From: a virus
Reading direction: 5' to 3' (one strand)
Virus record (IMG/VR): IMGVR_UViG_3300044636_000228
Coordinates: 1 to 32,237 of that record
DNA: 32,237 bases
Positions 1-7,987 of this stretch are shown piece by piece (the first letter of the stretch is position 1; every line of letters starts with the position of its first letter). Position numbers and translations under genes: made by a program. The notes beneath the pieces were generated by a model that saw only the letters and a program-made list of their open reading frames with translations, had not been told where the DNA came from and did no database searches.

Positions 1-275
1 TCGTCAATGTGGCCTCCGTTGTCGAACTTGATTGAGGTCAGTTGGTCCTGATAGGTGGCCACCGTGTTTGAGGTTTGGAGCGGCACCGTTGATGCAAAAC
101 GAGACCCTTGTTGATCTTTGAATATGTCATCAATCCCTGCCTGAAACAGGCCAGTCGGACCTTCCACGAACTTCGGTGTGTTGTTTGGGCTCCCTGGGAT
201 CCGCACCGAGGCATCAACGCCATTGGGGCCACCCCATTTGTTGACCCAAAAGTCAGCCTCGAATCCAGAGTCAGA
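1..275. repeat. Left copy of the 275-bp terminal redundancy
   Basis: Bases 1-275 align without gaps to 31963-32237. I count four substitutions, at positions 100 (C/A), 107 (C/G), 135 (C/T) and 195 (T/C). The repeat lies wholly inside one open reading frame that runs off this end and resumes in frame at the other. It is best read as the overlap of a circular assembly giving a 31,962-bp unit, not as a functional terminal repeat. Two of the four differences change amino acids (GSR here, RSL in the other copy) and two are silent. Confidence 0.93.
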
Positions 276-2150
276 AGCTTGGTCAGGATCCCCAAACCTA
301 GCCCGCATTAGCTCGTTGTCGTAGTTGCTTGAGCTAAAGCCCCAAGGCCCTCCTGGCGGAATGAAGGCGGCGTTGATTGATCCTTGGTAGAGAAGCGTCG
401 ATGTTGCAATGTTGCTGCCGATCTTAGTCGGGAACAGATTGAACCATTGACCGGTGACATTGTTGACCTTTGAAGGCCCGATCAGAACCGTTTCGTCACT
501 TGATGAAAACGAGAAGTTTTGCCAAGCGCCCACACCAAACCCGGGATTGTGGCTTTTGATGTAAAGCTGACCCGAAGTAGCGTAAGCCTCAAAGTCGATA
601 AGCAGGTTGCCGTCGATGCCGACAGGGTTTCCAGTGCTGCAAACAAGGCCCTGAGGAGTCAGTCTAAGGAGTCCAATGCGATCTTCAGTGATGTCGTGGA
701 CGTCGTTGTAATTGTTCAGGAAACCCTGCTCAACAGCCAGTCGTCGACGCACGTCGATGGCCTTGTCAAATATTGTGGCCTCGTTACCTGCGGTCCAGAA
801 TGACGACTGGGGGTAAATTGTTGAGATAGTGACAGGAGATGAACCGATTTCCCATTTTGGAGCGGTCTGATCGCTAAAAATGTTGCAGTCGACCGGGCTG
901 ATCTCAATGAGGCCGCGGTCACTGGTTAGCTCAATGCTTGTGGCATTCTGCACCACGGTAATCCCAAGGCCCTCAAGGCGCTGCACTAGGCTTCCAACAC
1001 CCGGAAAGTTCACCAACCTTTCTTCCGATACCTCACCGCTGGATCCGAAATAATACCGCACCCGAGCACGTCCCCAAGTGAAAACCAGATCGCCAAGTTG
1101 CTGCCGGAAGTCGCCGGGGTCGGCGTAGGCTCCGGGATAAACCTGCCGGATGTCGTGTTCCACATCTGGGTCGATCTGGGCGTCCATGGTGTGCATCCAG
1201 TCGAACATGATGAACGGGTTAGCCACGTTGTTGGCTTGGGCTGACCGTTCCAAGGCCAGGAAGTCCGATGTGTTGGCGCCCTGCCAGCTTGGTGGTCCCT
1301 CGGCAAAGTAGGGCACGTCACCCGGGAAGTAGGGAAAGAAATGGTAGCAGAAGCCACCGTTAGGCCAGCGTGTAGCCCATGTGCCATCCTGGCGGCGTCG
1401 AAAGGCTCTGACGGCTCCTGGACCAACGAATTGCCTGTCGGCACTACCGTCGGGCAACTGAAGCAGCACCTGCACGGTAGAGGTCCCGCAGTTGTGGACC
1501 CGCCAGCAGTCGTAACGCTGGTATGTGTTCAGGATCCGGAAGTCGGTTAGGCCCTCAATGGCAATTTCAGCCACGGCCAGCTTGTGTTTGTGGATCCGGC
1601 CAGGAGGCAGTGTAGGGTCGGAAGGACCGAGGCTGCCGCGCACATAGGATGTCAGGCCGGATCCTACCTGTGGATCCCAGCCCAGGTGCACGTCGTACTC
1701 AATGCCAGCCACTTCACGACGCAACAGCTCAAAGCTGTAATGGATTCGGCCAACGTCACAGGTAAACGGATCCCCTATGGTGCTGTGGTGGTCGACGTAG
1801 ACCTGGCCGCCGGCCACATCGAGGTGCTTGTTTTCTAGCTTCGACAGCTCAATGCGAGCAGCCACTTGATTGTGCTCGTCCCGGTAGTAGCCAATGCCAG
1901 GGATGGACGGGCTGGGAACACCTCCGTCATCTTTCAACCTTAAGGCGGTGTCTGGGTCGTTCCGGTAGACATACCAGACTCCATACGGAAATGGCGCCGA
2001 CCATTGGGCAAAGGGTGAGAACCGAGAACTCGCCCACAGAGGCCCCATGCCGTTCAGCGCTGCCTGGCACTTCTTGTCAAAACGACTGTAAAGGATGTTC
2101 AGGTTTGCGGCCGTGAACATCTTGTCGAGCCTGCCGAGGGCGTATGGCAT
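1..2150 (-). CDS. Large phage structural protein, N-terminal 716 residues (continues at 31962)
   Basis: An open frame starts at ATG 2150 (MPYALGRLDKMF) and runs to the left edge without a stop. Joined across the circular junction to 31962-31419 it gives 897 residues. I recognise no family. It is rich in aromatic residues and beta-type segments, with no transmembrane stretch or signal peptide. It is the last gene of the tail block, downstream of a tandem pair of small paralogues, so a virion protein of the tail tip or fibre apparatus is the natural guess. The start sits in TGACCCATG: the upstream stop TGA, then CCC, then ATG. Function is inferred from position only. Confidence 0.85.
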   Translation of the reverse strand, partial: MPYALGRLDKMFTAANLNILYSRFDKKCQAALNGMGPLWASSRFSPFAQWSAPFPYGVWYVYRNDPDTALRLKDDGGVPSPSIPGIGYYRDEHNQVAARIELSKLENKHLDVAGGQVYVDHHSTIGDPFTCDVGRIHYSFELLRREVAGIEYDVHLGWDPQVGSGLTSYVRGSLGPSDPTLPPGRIHKHKLAVAEIAIEGLTDFRILNTYQRYDCWRVHNCGTSTVQVLLQLPDGSADRQFVGPGAVRAFRRRQDGTWATRWPNGGFCYHFFPYFPGDVPYFAEGPPSWQGANTSDFLALERSAQANNVANPFIMFDWMHTMDAQIDPDVEHDIRQVYPGAYADPGDFRQQLGDLVFTWGRARVRYYFGSSGEVSEERLVNFPGVGSLVQRLEGLGITVVQNATSIELTSDRGLIEISPVDCNIFSDQTAPKWEIGSSPVTISTIYPQSSFWTAGNEATIFDKAIDVRRRLAVEQGFLNNYNDVHDITEDRIGLLRLTPQGLVCSTGNPVGIDGNLLIDFEAYATSGQLYIKSHNPGFGVGAWQNFSFSSSDETVLIGPSKVNNVTGQWFNLFPTKIGSNIATSTLLYQGSINAAFIPPGGPWGFSSSNYDNELMRARFGDPDQASDSGFEADFWVNKWGGPNGVDASVRIPGSPNNTPKFVEGPTGLFQAGIDDIFKDQQGSRFASTVPLQTSNTVATYQDQLTSIKFDNGGHID

Positions 2151-2153
2151 GGG

Positions 2154-2363
2154 TCAGTAAAACCAAGATTCCTCGGCGGTCTGCACCGTAGTCGAGCCTA
2201 CCGCTGTCTTAAGCGTCGTGCCATTGGCATTCTGCTCGACACGCTGGCCGGGCCCGGCAACAAGCTGGACCCGGCGCACGGCCTCAATCAATTGGTTGAT
2301 GGCCCGGGCATGGTCTGCCTTCAGGCCGCGCTCGGAGAGCTTGGATGGCAGTTGTAAAGGCAT
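2154..2363 (-). CDS. Small hypothetical protein in the tail block (69 aa)
   Basis: The gene starts at ATG 2363, three bases after the TAA of the upstream paralogue gene (TAAACCATG), and stops with the TGA that lies three bases before the start of the large structural gene. The product begins with a probable helix (KLSERGLKADHARAINQLIE) and ends in a Thr/Val-rich beta-like stretch and ESWFY. A helical N-terminus followed by a short beta tail resembles small phage virion linkers, but no family is recognised. Tight spacing on both sides supports a real gene. Confidence 0.7.
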   Translation of the reverse strand: MPLQLPSKLSERGLKADHARAINQLIEAVRRVQLVAGPGQRVEQNANGTTLKTAVGSTTVQTAEESWFY

Positions 2364-2366
2364 GGT

Positions 2367-2723
2367 TTACAGCTCGCAGAACTGGGCGAAGATCTTGACG
2401 GGGCTGTTGGAGGCTTTGACGTACATTGTCGCATCCACCCAAGGGATCAGGATGAACTGACCGGCCGGGATCTGGAACGAGTAGGGCGAGGAAGGTCCGA
2501 TGGAGACCGGGTTGACTAGGTCCAAGTTGACTACCAAGAGCCGGTAGGGTGTCGACAGATCGGCGGTGAGGTCCAGAGCCTCGTCGGTGGTGCCAACCAC
2601 CTGAGTCTGTTGACCCATGTCGGTGCCGGTCATGTTGGCCACCGCGCTGTAGGACAGCGAATTGATCACGGCGCCGCCCTTGCTGGCGTACAGCCGGGCG
2701 CTCATCTCGACTTCGTTTGCCAT
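2367..2723 (-). CDS. Tail-region structural protein, downstream paralogue of a tandem pair (118 aa)
   Basis: The product is clearly homologous to the next gene upstream (2736-3095). Both start MA(N/D)E(V/I)(E/Q)M(S/T)ARLYASK, share GTDMG(Q/S)QTQV and IPAG in the middle, and end FCE(L/I). By eye about 45% of positions match without large gaps. The sequence is mostly beta-type with no membrane segment. Position between the distal tail candidate and the 897-aa structural protein suggests a virion component, perhaps a small beta-sandwich adaptor or decoration protein. The start is ATG 2723 with no SD; the leader reads TCGACCAACCCT. Confidence 0.8.
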   Translation of the reverse strand: MANEVEMSARLYASKGGAVINSLSYSAVANMTGTDMGQQTQVVGTTDEALDLTADLSTPYRLLVVNLDLVNPVSIGPSSPYSFQIPAGQFILIPWVDATMYVKASNSPVKIFAQFCEL

Positions 2724-2735
2724 AGGGTTGGTCGA

Positions 2736-3095
2736 TTAGATCTCGCAAAAAGTGGCCTGCACAGTCACCGCAGAGGTGTTGGCCAGCAGGTAGAGGGTGG
2801 CGCTGACGTAGGGGATTAGCATGGTCTCGCCGGCCGGGATGCGCATGGTGTAGGTGCCGGACACAAAACCCATTTCGACGTAGTTGGTGCTGTCGAGGTT
2901 GCTGATCAGTAGCTTGTACGGGCTGGTGACATCGACCGGCACGTCAAGAGCCTCGACAGTCAAGCCGATCACTTGGGTTTGAGAGCCCATGTCGGTGCCG
3001 ACCATGGTGGCGCTCTTGGTGTAGGTTACTGAAGGCAGGTAGGCTCCGTTTTTGGAAGCGTACAGCCGGGCGGTCATTTGAATTTCGTCTGCCAT
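2736..3095 (-). CDS. Tail-region structural protein, upstream paralogue of a tandem pair (119 aa)
   Basis: This is the sister of 2367-2723, with the same conserved blocks (ARLYASK, GTDMGSQTQV, RIPAGETMLIPY, ATFCEI). The two genes are adjacent and separated by only 12 bases, so a gene duplication is the simplest explanation. The product is a predicted all-beta protein without cysteine clusters or membrane segments. The leader before ATG 3095 is A/C-rich (ACTAACCCACCTCT) and lacks an SD. Function is unknown; a repeated virion subunit is inferred. Confidence 0.8.
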   Translation of the reverse strand: MADEIQMTARLYASKNGAYLPSVTYTKSATMVGTDMGSQTQVIGLTVEALDVPVDVTSPYKLLISNLDSTNYVEMGFVSGTYTMRIPAGETMLIPYVSATLYLLANTSAVTVQATFCEI

Positions 3096-3114
3096 AGAGG
3101 TGGGTTAGTTGAGG

Positions 3115-3939
3115 TTAAAAGAAGGGGTAAATGTCGAGATCGTATGGGGCAAATGTCCATGAGACAACCTGCTCAACTTGGTTTGTCTTTGTGACAAGGC
3201 TCGTTGAATAGTTTGTCTGCTTCCAGCCCCAAGCGGTGCCAGATGGTGCTTGGATTTGTCCGGTGTTTGGGTCGACCGGAACAGGGGGAAGCATATTTCG
3301 CACAGAGAATGGCAGGTTCCAAGAAATGCCAAAAGATATTGGCGTGTAAACAGGGGGAATGCCTTGAGGAACTTGTGGTAAACCAAGGTTTCCTGAAAAG
3401 GTAGCAATACGCGTCAAGCTTACTCGAGCCACTGGAAAGGATTCCTCGCCTCGGGCCAGCTTTGCCCAAATGCGGCGAGCAATTGGCAGGTTTCCCAGAG
3501 GCGAAACATCTACAAGCTTTTGACCATTCCTGACCACATCTTCAATTGTTTTCTTGTAAAAGGCTGGGTCTCCAGTGGCTTCAGCCTCCTTTGCTACGGC
3601 AGGCAGCGCAAACACACTAATGTCGACATAATCAGTGCGGAACTCATAGCGAATATCAGCCAACTCACCCACCTGCGGCGCTGTCTGGCCCTCAATGGGT
3701 CGGTCCGGGTTAAATGAATTGCCGCCGATTGTGACCGTAGCCTCGGAATACGGACCATCTTCTCGAATGTTGTATTTAGCGCCCAGTGCCACCCATTGGG
3801 CCGAGGCGATCCGGAGGGTATTCTTGTCACCTCGAAAAACCAGTTGGACCACCCGCCCATTGCCGCTGTTGTCGTAAGCACGGCTGACTTCGATGTATTC
3901 GCCGTCCGCTGGGTTTGGTGTGCCTTGAATCGTTGCCAT
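3115..3939 (-). CDS. Putative distal tail protein (274 aa)
   Basis: The gene begins one base after the tape-measure stop (TAACATG), with GAGG a few bases upstream as an SD. Position directly after the tape measure is where distal tail proteins (lambda gpM/gpL, Dit class) are encoded. The product starts MATIQGTPNPADG and ends DLDIYPFF, with no signal or membrane segment. Its middle (residues about 95-190) is more helical and its ends look beta-rich. I recognise no motif that fixes the family, so the name rests on gene order. Confidence 0.6.
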   Translation of the reverse strand: MATIQGTPNPADGEYIEVSRAYDNSGNGRVVQLVFRGDKNTLRIASAQWVALGAKYNIREDGPYSEATVTIGGNSFNPDRPIEGQTAPQVGELADIRYEFRTDYVDISVFALPAVAKEAEATGDPAFYKKTIEDVVRNGQKLVDVSPLGNLPIARRIWAKLARGEESFPVARVSLTRIATFSGNLGLPQVPQGIPPVYTPISFGISWNLPFSVRNMLPPVPVDPNTGQIQAPSGTAWGWKQTNYSTSLVTKTNQVEQVVSWTFAPYDLDIYPFF

Positions 3940-3940
3940 G

Positions 3941-5035
3941 TTATTCCTCGACGGCTTTAGCGGTGCGATCCGTGTTTCTTGCGATGTCCCGTATGTCTTG
4001 GGCTTGAGTCCTTACAGAACCAAAGTAGCGGTCCATGTTAGTCTGAAAAGCAGTAAATCCCCCAGTGCGCGCAAGCTGGTCGCCGGTGGCTGCGGAAACG
4101 GCTACGGTCTTCAGTTTTTCACCTTCGGGGGTCATTTCAATTTTTCGTCTTGTTTCAGCTCGTTTTTCTCGAGCTTCACGACGTATCTGCACCTCCTGAT
4201 CTTGTTCATCTAAAGAAGCGGTGTACGCTTGAGCTGATTGACTGAAGAGGAACTTTAGGTTGTCAGTAATGGATTTTCCGGAAATCTGCTTACCGCTAAA
4301 AACCATAGTTCCGAAAGTTTGAATTGAAGACCCAATAGCCTCAAGCTGTCGAAACAATGGAGTAATCACATTGGCCATAACGCTTCCAATACCTGCGGCC
4401 ATTGTTTTGTTCATGATCTCAACCCTGTCGTTGGCTTCGTCCAGGGTTTGAATCACTTGGTCAGACATAATAAGGCCTAGGCGCTGGGCTTGATCTGCTG
4501 CCTCTGAAAGGCCATCTGCCATTGCTGGTATTAATGCGCCGGCGCCTTTTCCTGCCAGTTCACGGAAAGGTGTCAGAAGGTTTTGAGGATTCACGTCACC
4601 TTCAAAAGCTGCTCCAATCTTAAGGAAAATATCTTCAATCTTTGCTGATTTCAACTCTTGAGCTGTGACGCCAAATCGGGAAAAAGCGTTGAGAAGCCCC
4701 TGGTCTCCTCCCAAGGCCTTGCCTCGAGCAATCGTTATTTTCTCAAGTGCGCCAGAGAATTCTTCAAGGCTTGATCCGCCCATCTCTGCGGCAAACTTGA
4801 TTTCCTGCAGGAACTTAGCGGAAACACCTAGTTGCGTTGAAAGGTCTTGAAGTTTTCCAGCAGTGTTGACCGCCTCCATGCCGTACTGGGCCAGCTTATC
4901 GACCGCAAAAATGCCAGCCAGTGTGCCCGATATTTCACGTCCAACACTCTTGGCCAGCGATTGAGACTTCTTTAGATTGGTCTCAAAGTTTGTACCGTCC
5001 AAACCAAGTTTTGCCAGTAGTGAAAAGATAGCCAT
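3941..5035 (-). CDS. Tape measure protein, short (364 aa)
   Basis: A helix-rich protein starting MAIFSLLAKLGLDGTNFETN, the usual opening of tape-measure proteins ('G.d...f...l.ka'), followed by Ala/Gly-rich helices (residues about 30-260) and a charged coiled-coil-like segment (REAREKRAETRRKIEM). It follows the tail tube and the chaperone-position gene, as expected. At 364 residues it is short; by the usual rule of about 0.15 nm per residue the tail would be near 55 nm. The frame is open upstream to 5119, but the ATG at 5035 lies just after the upstream stop and fits the conserved N-terminus. There is no clear SD (TGAAACCATG). Confidence 0.82.
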   Translation of the reverse strand: MAIFSLLAKLGLDGTNFETNLKKSQSLAKSVGREISGTLAGIFAVDKLAQYGMEAVNTAGKLQDLSTQLGVSAKFLQEIKFAAEMGGSSLEEFSGALEKITIARGKALGGDQGLLNAFSRFGVTAQELKSAKIEDIFLKIGAAFEGDVNPQNLLTPFRELAGKGAGALIPAMADGLSEAADQAQRLGLIMSDQVIQTLDEANDRVEIMNKTMAAGIGSVMANVITPLFRQLEAIGSSIQTFGTMVFSGKQISGKSITDNLKFLFSQSAQAYTASLDEQDQEVQIRREAREKRAETRRKIEMTPEGEKLKTVAVSAATGDQLARTGGFTAFQTNMDRYFGSVRTQAQDIRDIARNTDRTAKAVEE

Positions 5036-5039
5036 GGTT

Positions 5040-5603
5040 TCAGTTGTTGGTTGCTTCCTGTTGTTTGATCCAGCGCCAAAGCTCTTCGTCCTTTGGGCTC
5101 CACAGCTCAACGTCGCCATGGGTCTCGGCTCTTGCTAAAACAAGCCTCTCAGCGTCACCAATTGGCATGGCCAAGACGGTATCCTCTCGCAGACCGATGT
5201 CCATGCAGCAGGCTAGCATTCTTTCAGGCCACGGCATAGCCAGCGGGCGCCCTTTCCCTGGCTTGCTCAGGATCTCCGGCGCCGTCGATTGGCTGGCCAT
5301 CCAATCATTCCATTTCTCAAATTCTGCATCGAATGAAAGGCGCTTGATTCTTTTTGCCCACAGCCAAATGACCAAACCTCGAATTGGAGACCGCATGGCC
5401 TTGAGTGATTCCTGAATAGGCTGAGAGCATACTAGGACAGCCTCCATCAGGTTTGCCCGGTCCACATGGCCTCCAATGACCAACGGCGACCCAATCCGAT
5501 GCAGCACCAAAGAATGGCCGACAGAATACGGCACCAGCCGCAGCCCCATCACAACGGGACAAGGCTCGGCTGTAGCGTTTAGGATGTCGGCCAATTGGGT
5601 CAT
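5040..5603 (-). CDS. Putative tail assembly chaperone (187 aa)
   Basis: The gene lies between the tail tube and tape-measure genes, the standard place for tail assembly chaperones (lambda gpG/gpGT). The product is soluble and largely helical, with Trp-rich C-terminal helices (ELWSPKDEELWRWIKQQEA). Its ATG overlaps the tail-tube stop (TGATG). I see no separate second frame that would give the classical -1 frameshift extension, so a single product is likely. Assignment is by position and general composition, not by a motif. Confidence 0.62.
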   Translation of the reverse strand: MTQLADILNATAEPCPVVMGLRLVPYSVGHSLVLHRIGSPLVIGGHVDRANLMEAVLVCSQPIQESLKAMRSPIRGLVIWLWAKRIKRLSFDAEFEKWNDWMASQSTAPEILSKPGKGRPLAMPWPERMLACCMDIGLREDTVLAMPIGDAERLVLARAETHGDVELWSPKDEELWRWIKQQEATNN

Positions 5604-6082
5604 CAGCTCAATGTGAGGGCGGCGCCGGTGACCGTAAGGCCAGAATACCGTTTAAGGGTAACGGTTCCGGTCACCTTGCCGCTCTGAGTGAATTTCAACG
5701 AGGCTCCACCAGAATAGATCCAGCGGTTGCCGGTCGGCGCATTGATTGCATCGGCATATCCGCCAAACTGGACAACAGTGGCGCCTGAGAGAATGCAGGT
5801 TCCGTTTGCGTCTGGGGCAGACATTGCCTTCAATGCATCAGAAGAATTGGCGCCTGCCGGGATAAAGTTGACGGTCAATGTGATCCGGTTGTTGTAGGCA
5901 ATGTGACCGACAACTTCGCCCGAACTGTTCCGGACCTCATCGGTATCGGATTCATGCTGGAGATCGTAGGACTCCATGTCCGGCGACGTGTAAGCAGTGA
6001 CAACGAGAGTGCCGGCGCTGTTGTAAAACTCGAGCGTTGCCGGCGACCCAAAACGATAAACCCGTCCTAGTGAATTAGCCAT
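5603..6082 (-). CDS. Major tail (tube) protein (159 aa)
   Basis: A compact beta-rich protein of typical tube-protein size, beginning MANSLGRVYRFGSPATLEFY. It contains a KFTQSGKVTGTVTLKRYSG stretch near the C-terminus, like the final strands of tube proteins. It sits between the tail-terminator candidate and the chaperone/tape-measure pair, the conserved order in long-tailed phages. The leader before ATG 6082 is A/C-rich (CTAACACCAAACACAC) with no SD. That leader closely resembles the one in front of the internal capsid start at 15363. Confidence 0.75.
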   Translation of the reverse strand: MANSLGRVYRFGSPATLEFYNSAGTLVVTAYTSPDMESYDLQHESDTDEVRNSSGEVVGHIAYNNRITLTVNFIPAGANSSDALKAMSAPDANGTCILSGATVVQFGGYADAINAPTGNRWIYSGGASLKFTQSGKVTGTVTLKRYSGLTVTGAALTLS

Positions 6083-6094
6083 GTGTGTTTGGTG

Positions 6095-6646
6095 TTAGAT
6101 GGTTGCGGAACAGTAAATTGAAAAGGTGCGTTGATAGGTCCTTGAACGGTTTGCGATAGAGGATCCGCCAAAGTCTCCGGGTACCGCAAACTGACAATTG
6201 AAAGGCCCCCATTCGGATTCCACACCCGCATTCAAGATTGCCGACCCATTGTCGTCAAACAAGGGCAGGATCAAGCCGTCAAGGCGTCCTACAGTCTCTC
6301 GGATCTGGACCCGGGTGGAATCATCGGCTGAAACCTGAAGCTCGACTTGCAACTGCACCTCGCAAGTGAGGTCGGTCGTCTGAACCGGCGCCGCGGACTG
6401 AGCCGACACAATGATTCGCGGGAATGCTGGCATCGTGTCTTGAATGTCCTCGTCCTCGTATTCGCCTCGGGAGAACGAAGGCAGCGCATCTGGGGCGCCA
6501 AGTCCTTGGGAATAGATGATTGAAAAGCCGTCTTGAAGTAATAGTTGGCTGCCGGATTCAAGCAACAGCACGGAGTCGTCAGGCCACGAGGCTGCTGCGA
6601 AATAATCCGCAAGCGCCTGTTCAGCTCTGAGGGCAACGCCGTTCAT
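6095..6646 (-). CDS. Putative tail terminator / tail completion protein (183 aa)
   Basis: The gene begins by ATGA overlap with the gp10-like gene and precedes the tail-tube gene. The layout fits minor tail protein U-type terminators: an N-terminal helix (VALRAEQALADYF), then a beta domain (CEVQLQVELQVSADD) followed by a helix (TRVQIRETVGRLDGLI) and C-terminal strands (RTYQRTFSIYCSATI). The final segment resembles the 'r.f.i...a' end of terminator proteins. No catalytic residues are expected. The call rests on gene order and fold-type features. Confidence 0.62.
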   Translation of the reverse strand: MNGVALRAEQALADYFAAASWPDDSVLLLESGSQLLLQDGFSIIYSQGLGAPDALPSFSRGEYEDEDIQDTMPAFPRIIVSAQSAAPVQTTDLTCEVQLQVELQVSADDSTRVQIRETVGRLDGLILPLFDDNGSAILNAGVESEWGPFNCQFAVPGDFGGSSIANRSRTYQRTFSIYCSATI

Positions 6647-7440
6647 TTGATGTCGATGCCGTTATCCACCAAAACCTTGCCGTTTGCAAGCATGGCCTCG
6701 GTCATGTGGTTGACCATTTCCGTTGTTTCGTCGTCGAAGGCTTTTTGCATTGCTTGGTTGTAGATTTGCGCCACCCGGTTGTATTGGCTGTCAGCAACAC
6801 CGGCAGTCATTACCACTGAGGCTGTCGGGTTGAATCCCGGCACAGCCTGAATGCCTCTGGCCTTGGTGCCTTTATGCACGGCCACATTCTCCTCAGGCAG
6901 GCCGTACTGGTTAGCCAATGCGACAAGGGCCGCGTTGGTCTTCTTGGGCGCCTTGTAACCTGCGGGCTTTGACAGGGGTTTCCACTTTGGGCTTTGGAAC
7001 TGGGTAAAACCTCGGTTGTAGATCCGGATGATCTTCACCACACCGGAGCGCAGGTATCCGACGGATCCGATAGCTTTTCGCATCAGGGCCGAGGCTGCTG
7101 CCTTCATCTCTTGGCCGTAGAGGCCGCGGCGACCACCTTTAGCTTCTCGGGATTGAGCGATCAGATGCACGCGGCGAAGCAGTCGGGACTTGCCAATGCG
7201 TTTGCCGGTCTTTTTGCTTTGCCGGTTAATGTCCCCCAGCGGCGCCCCAAGATAGTCGGCAATCCGTCGCCGCTCTTGGCCCGGGCTCTTGGGTGGCACC
7301 AAAACGAACAGCCTTACCATCAGGTAGAAAAACCGGCTATTGATCGCCTTGTGCAAGTCTCGGGACGTGCTCAATAGATACTGCTTCATGGCAGCATCAA
7401 AGCGGCTGGAGTCGACCGTCATGTTGACGACTGGCCTCAT
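6643..7440 (-). CDS. HK97-gp10/lambda gpZ-like neck protein (265 aa)
   Basis: A basic protein with an N-terminal helix (SRFDAAMKQYLLSTSRDLHKA) and a long Lys/Arg-rich middle, as in head-tail connector/tail completion proteins of the gp10 or gpZ type. It overlaps its upstream neighbour by ATGA (7440) and the downstream terminator gene by ATGA (6646), so the three are translationally coupled. An AAGGAA element lies unusually close to the start. The order connector, gp10-like, terminator, tube is the classic neck-to-tail sequence. Confidence 0.6.
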   Translation of the reverse strand: MRPVVNMTVDSSRFDAAMKQYLLSTSRDLHKAINSRFFYLMVRLFVLVPPKSPGQERRRIADYLGAPLGDINRQSKKTGKRIGKSRLLRRVHLIAQSREAKGGRRGLYGQEMKAAASALMRKAIGSVGYLRSGVVKIIRIYNRGFTQFQSPKWKPLSKPAGYKAPKKTNAALVALANQYGLPEENVAVHKGTKARGIQAVPGFNPTASVVMTAGVADSQYNRVAQIYNQAMQKAFDDETTEMVNHMTEAMLANGKVLVDNGIDIK

Positions 7441-7814
7441 TTCCTTGGGCTGGCTAGATCGACACGATAGAACGCCCCGGTGGGGTCGACCTTGATCGAC
7501 ACGATGCGGTACAACTTGCCCTGATAGGTCAGCGTGCGGCCGATGATGGGTCTGGGGGTCTCCGAAGCATCGACGGCGAAAGCCGTGTCCTCAACCAAGA
7601 CGATTGATGAATCGGCGGCCGTCCAGTCTTGGACCTTGACCAGAATGCGTGCAGTAACGTCAGGAGAAAACCCGCCAGGCATCACCGAGTTGGCGTCGGA
7701 GATCGTGGCAGGAATGCAGGAAACCGTCGTGCCCCGCCAGATGAATGTGGGGCCGCCCATCATGTGGGACAGGGCATCCATTCCTTGCTGCAAGCTGGTT
7801 CCGATGATGGTCAT
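7437..7814 (-). CDS. Putative head-tail joining (neck) protein (125 aa)
   Basis: A beta-rich small protein containing RTLTYQGKLYRIVSIKVDPTGAFYRVDLASP, here quoted only in part: GKLYRIVSIKVDP around residue 100. 'Y.i..i..d..g..y.v.l' is a common ending of head-completion proteins of the lambda gpFII class. It overlaps both neighbours by ATGA (7814 and 7440). Position just before the gp10-like gene supports a neck role. No enzymatic motif is seen. Confidence 0.58.
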   Translation of the reverse strand: MTIIGTSLQQGMDALSHMMGGPTFIWRGTTVSCIPATISDANSVMPGGFSPDVTARILVKVQDWTAADSSIVLVEDTAFAVDASETPRPIIGRTLTYQGKLYRIVSIKVDPTGAFYRVDLASPRK

Positions 7815-7987
7815 TCTGGGTCGGTCTCCATTGGGACAGCGAATCCGCCTCGTTCGTCCTCCGAAAGCAAGACGGCTAAGCCCTCGGCAATCAGGTTGTT
7901 TCCGGTCACGTCATTAACGATGGCTGATTGCCCGGCCAGCACCATTTTGTTGTCAATGTAGATGGTGAACAGGGCCTTGATTTTCAT
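7811..7987 (-). CDS. Small hypothetical protein between fibre and neck genes (58 aa)
   Basis: ATG 7987 overlaps the stop of the large fibre-like gene (GCATGA), and its TGA overlaps ATG 7814 of the neck gene. The product begins MKIKALFTIYIDNKMVLAG and ends FAVPMETDPE. It is acidic and contains no membrane segment. The four-base overlaps on both sides and lack of any gap argue that it is translated. No family recognised; probably a small virion or assembly protein. Confidence 0.72.
   Translation of the reverse strand: MKIKALFTIYIDNKMVLAGQSAIVNDVTGNNLIAEGLAVLLSEDERGGFAVPMETDPE

Noticed and set aside
1-275. Terminal repeat as a true physical direct terminal repeat of the virion DNA
   Set aside because: It lies inside a single gene that continues in frame through the junction and contains substitutions; an assembly overlap of a circular map is simpler. 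The GpA-type terminase suggests cos ends elsewhere, but I could not locate a cos site.
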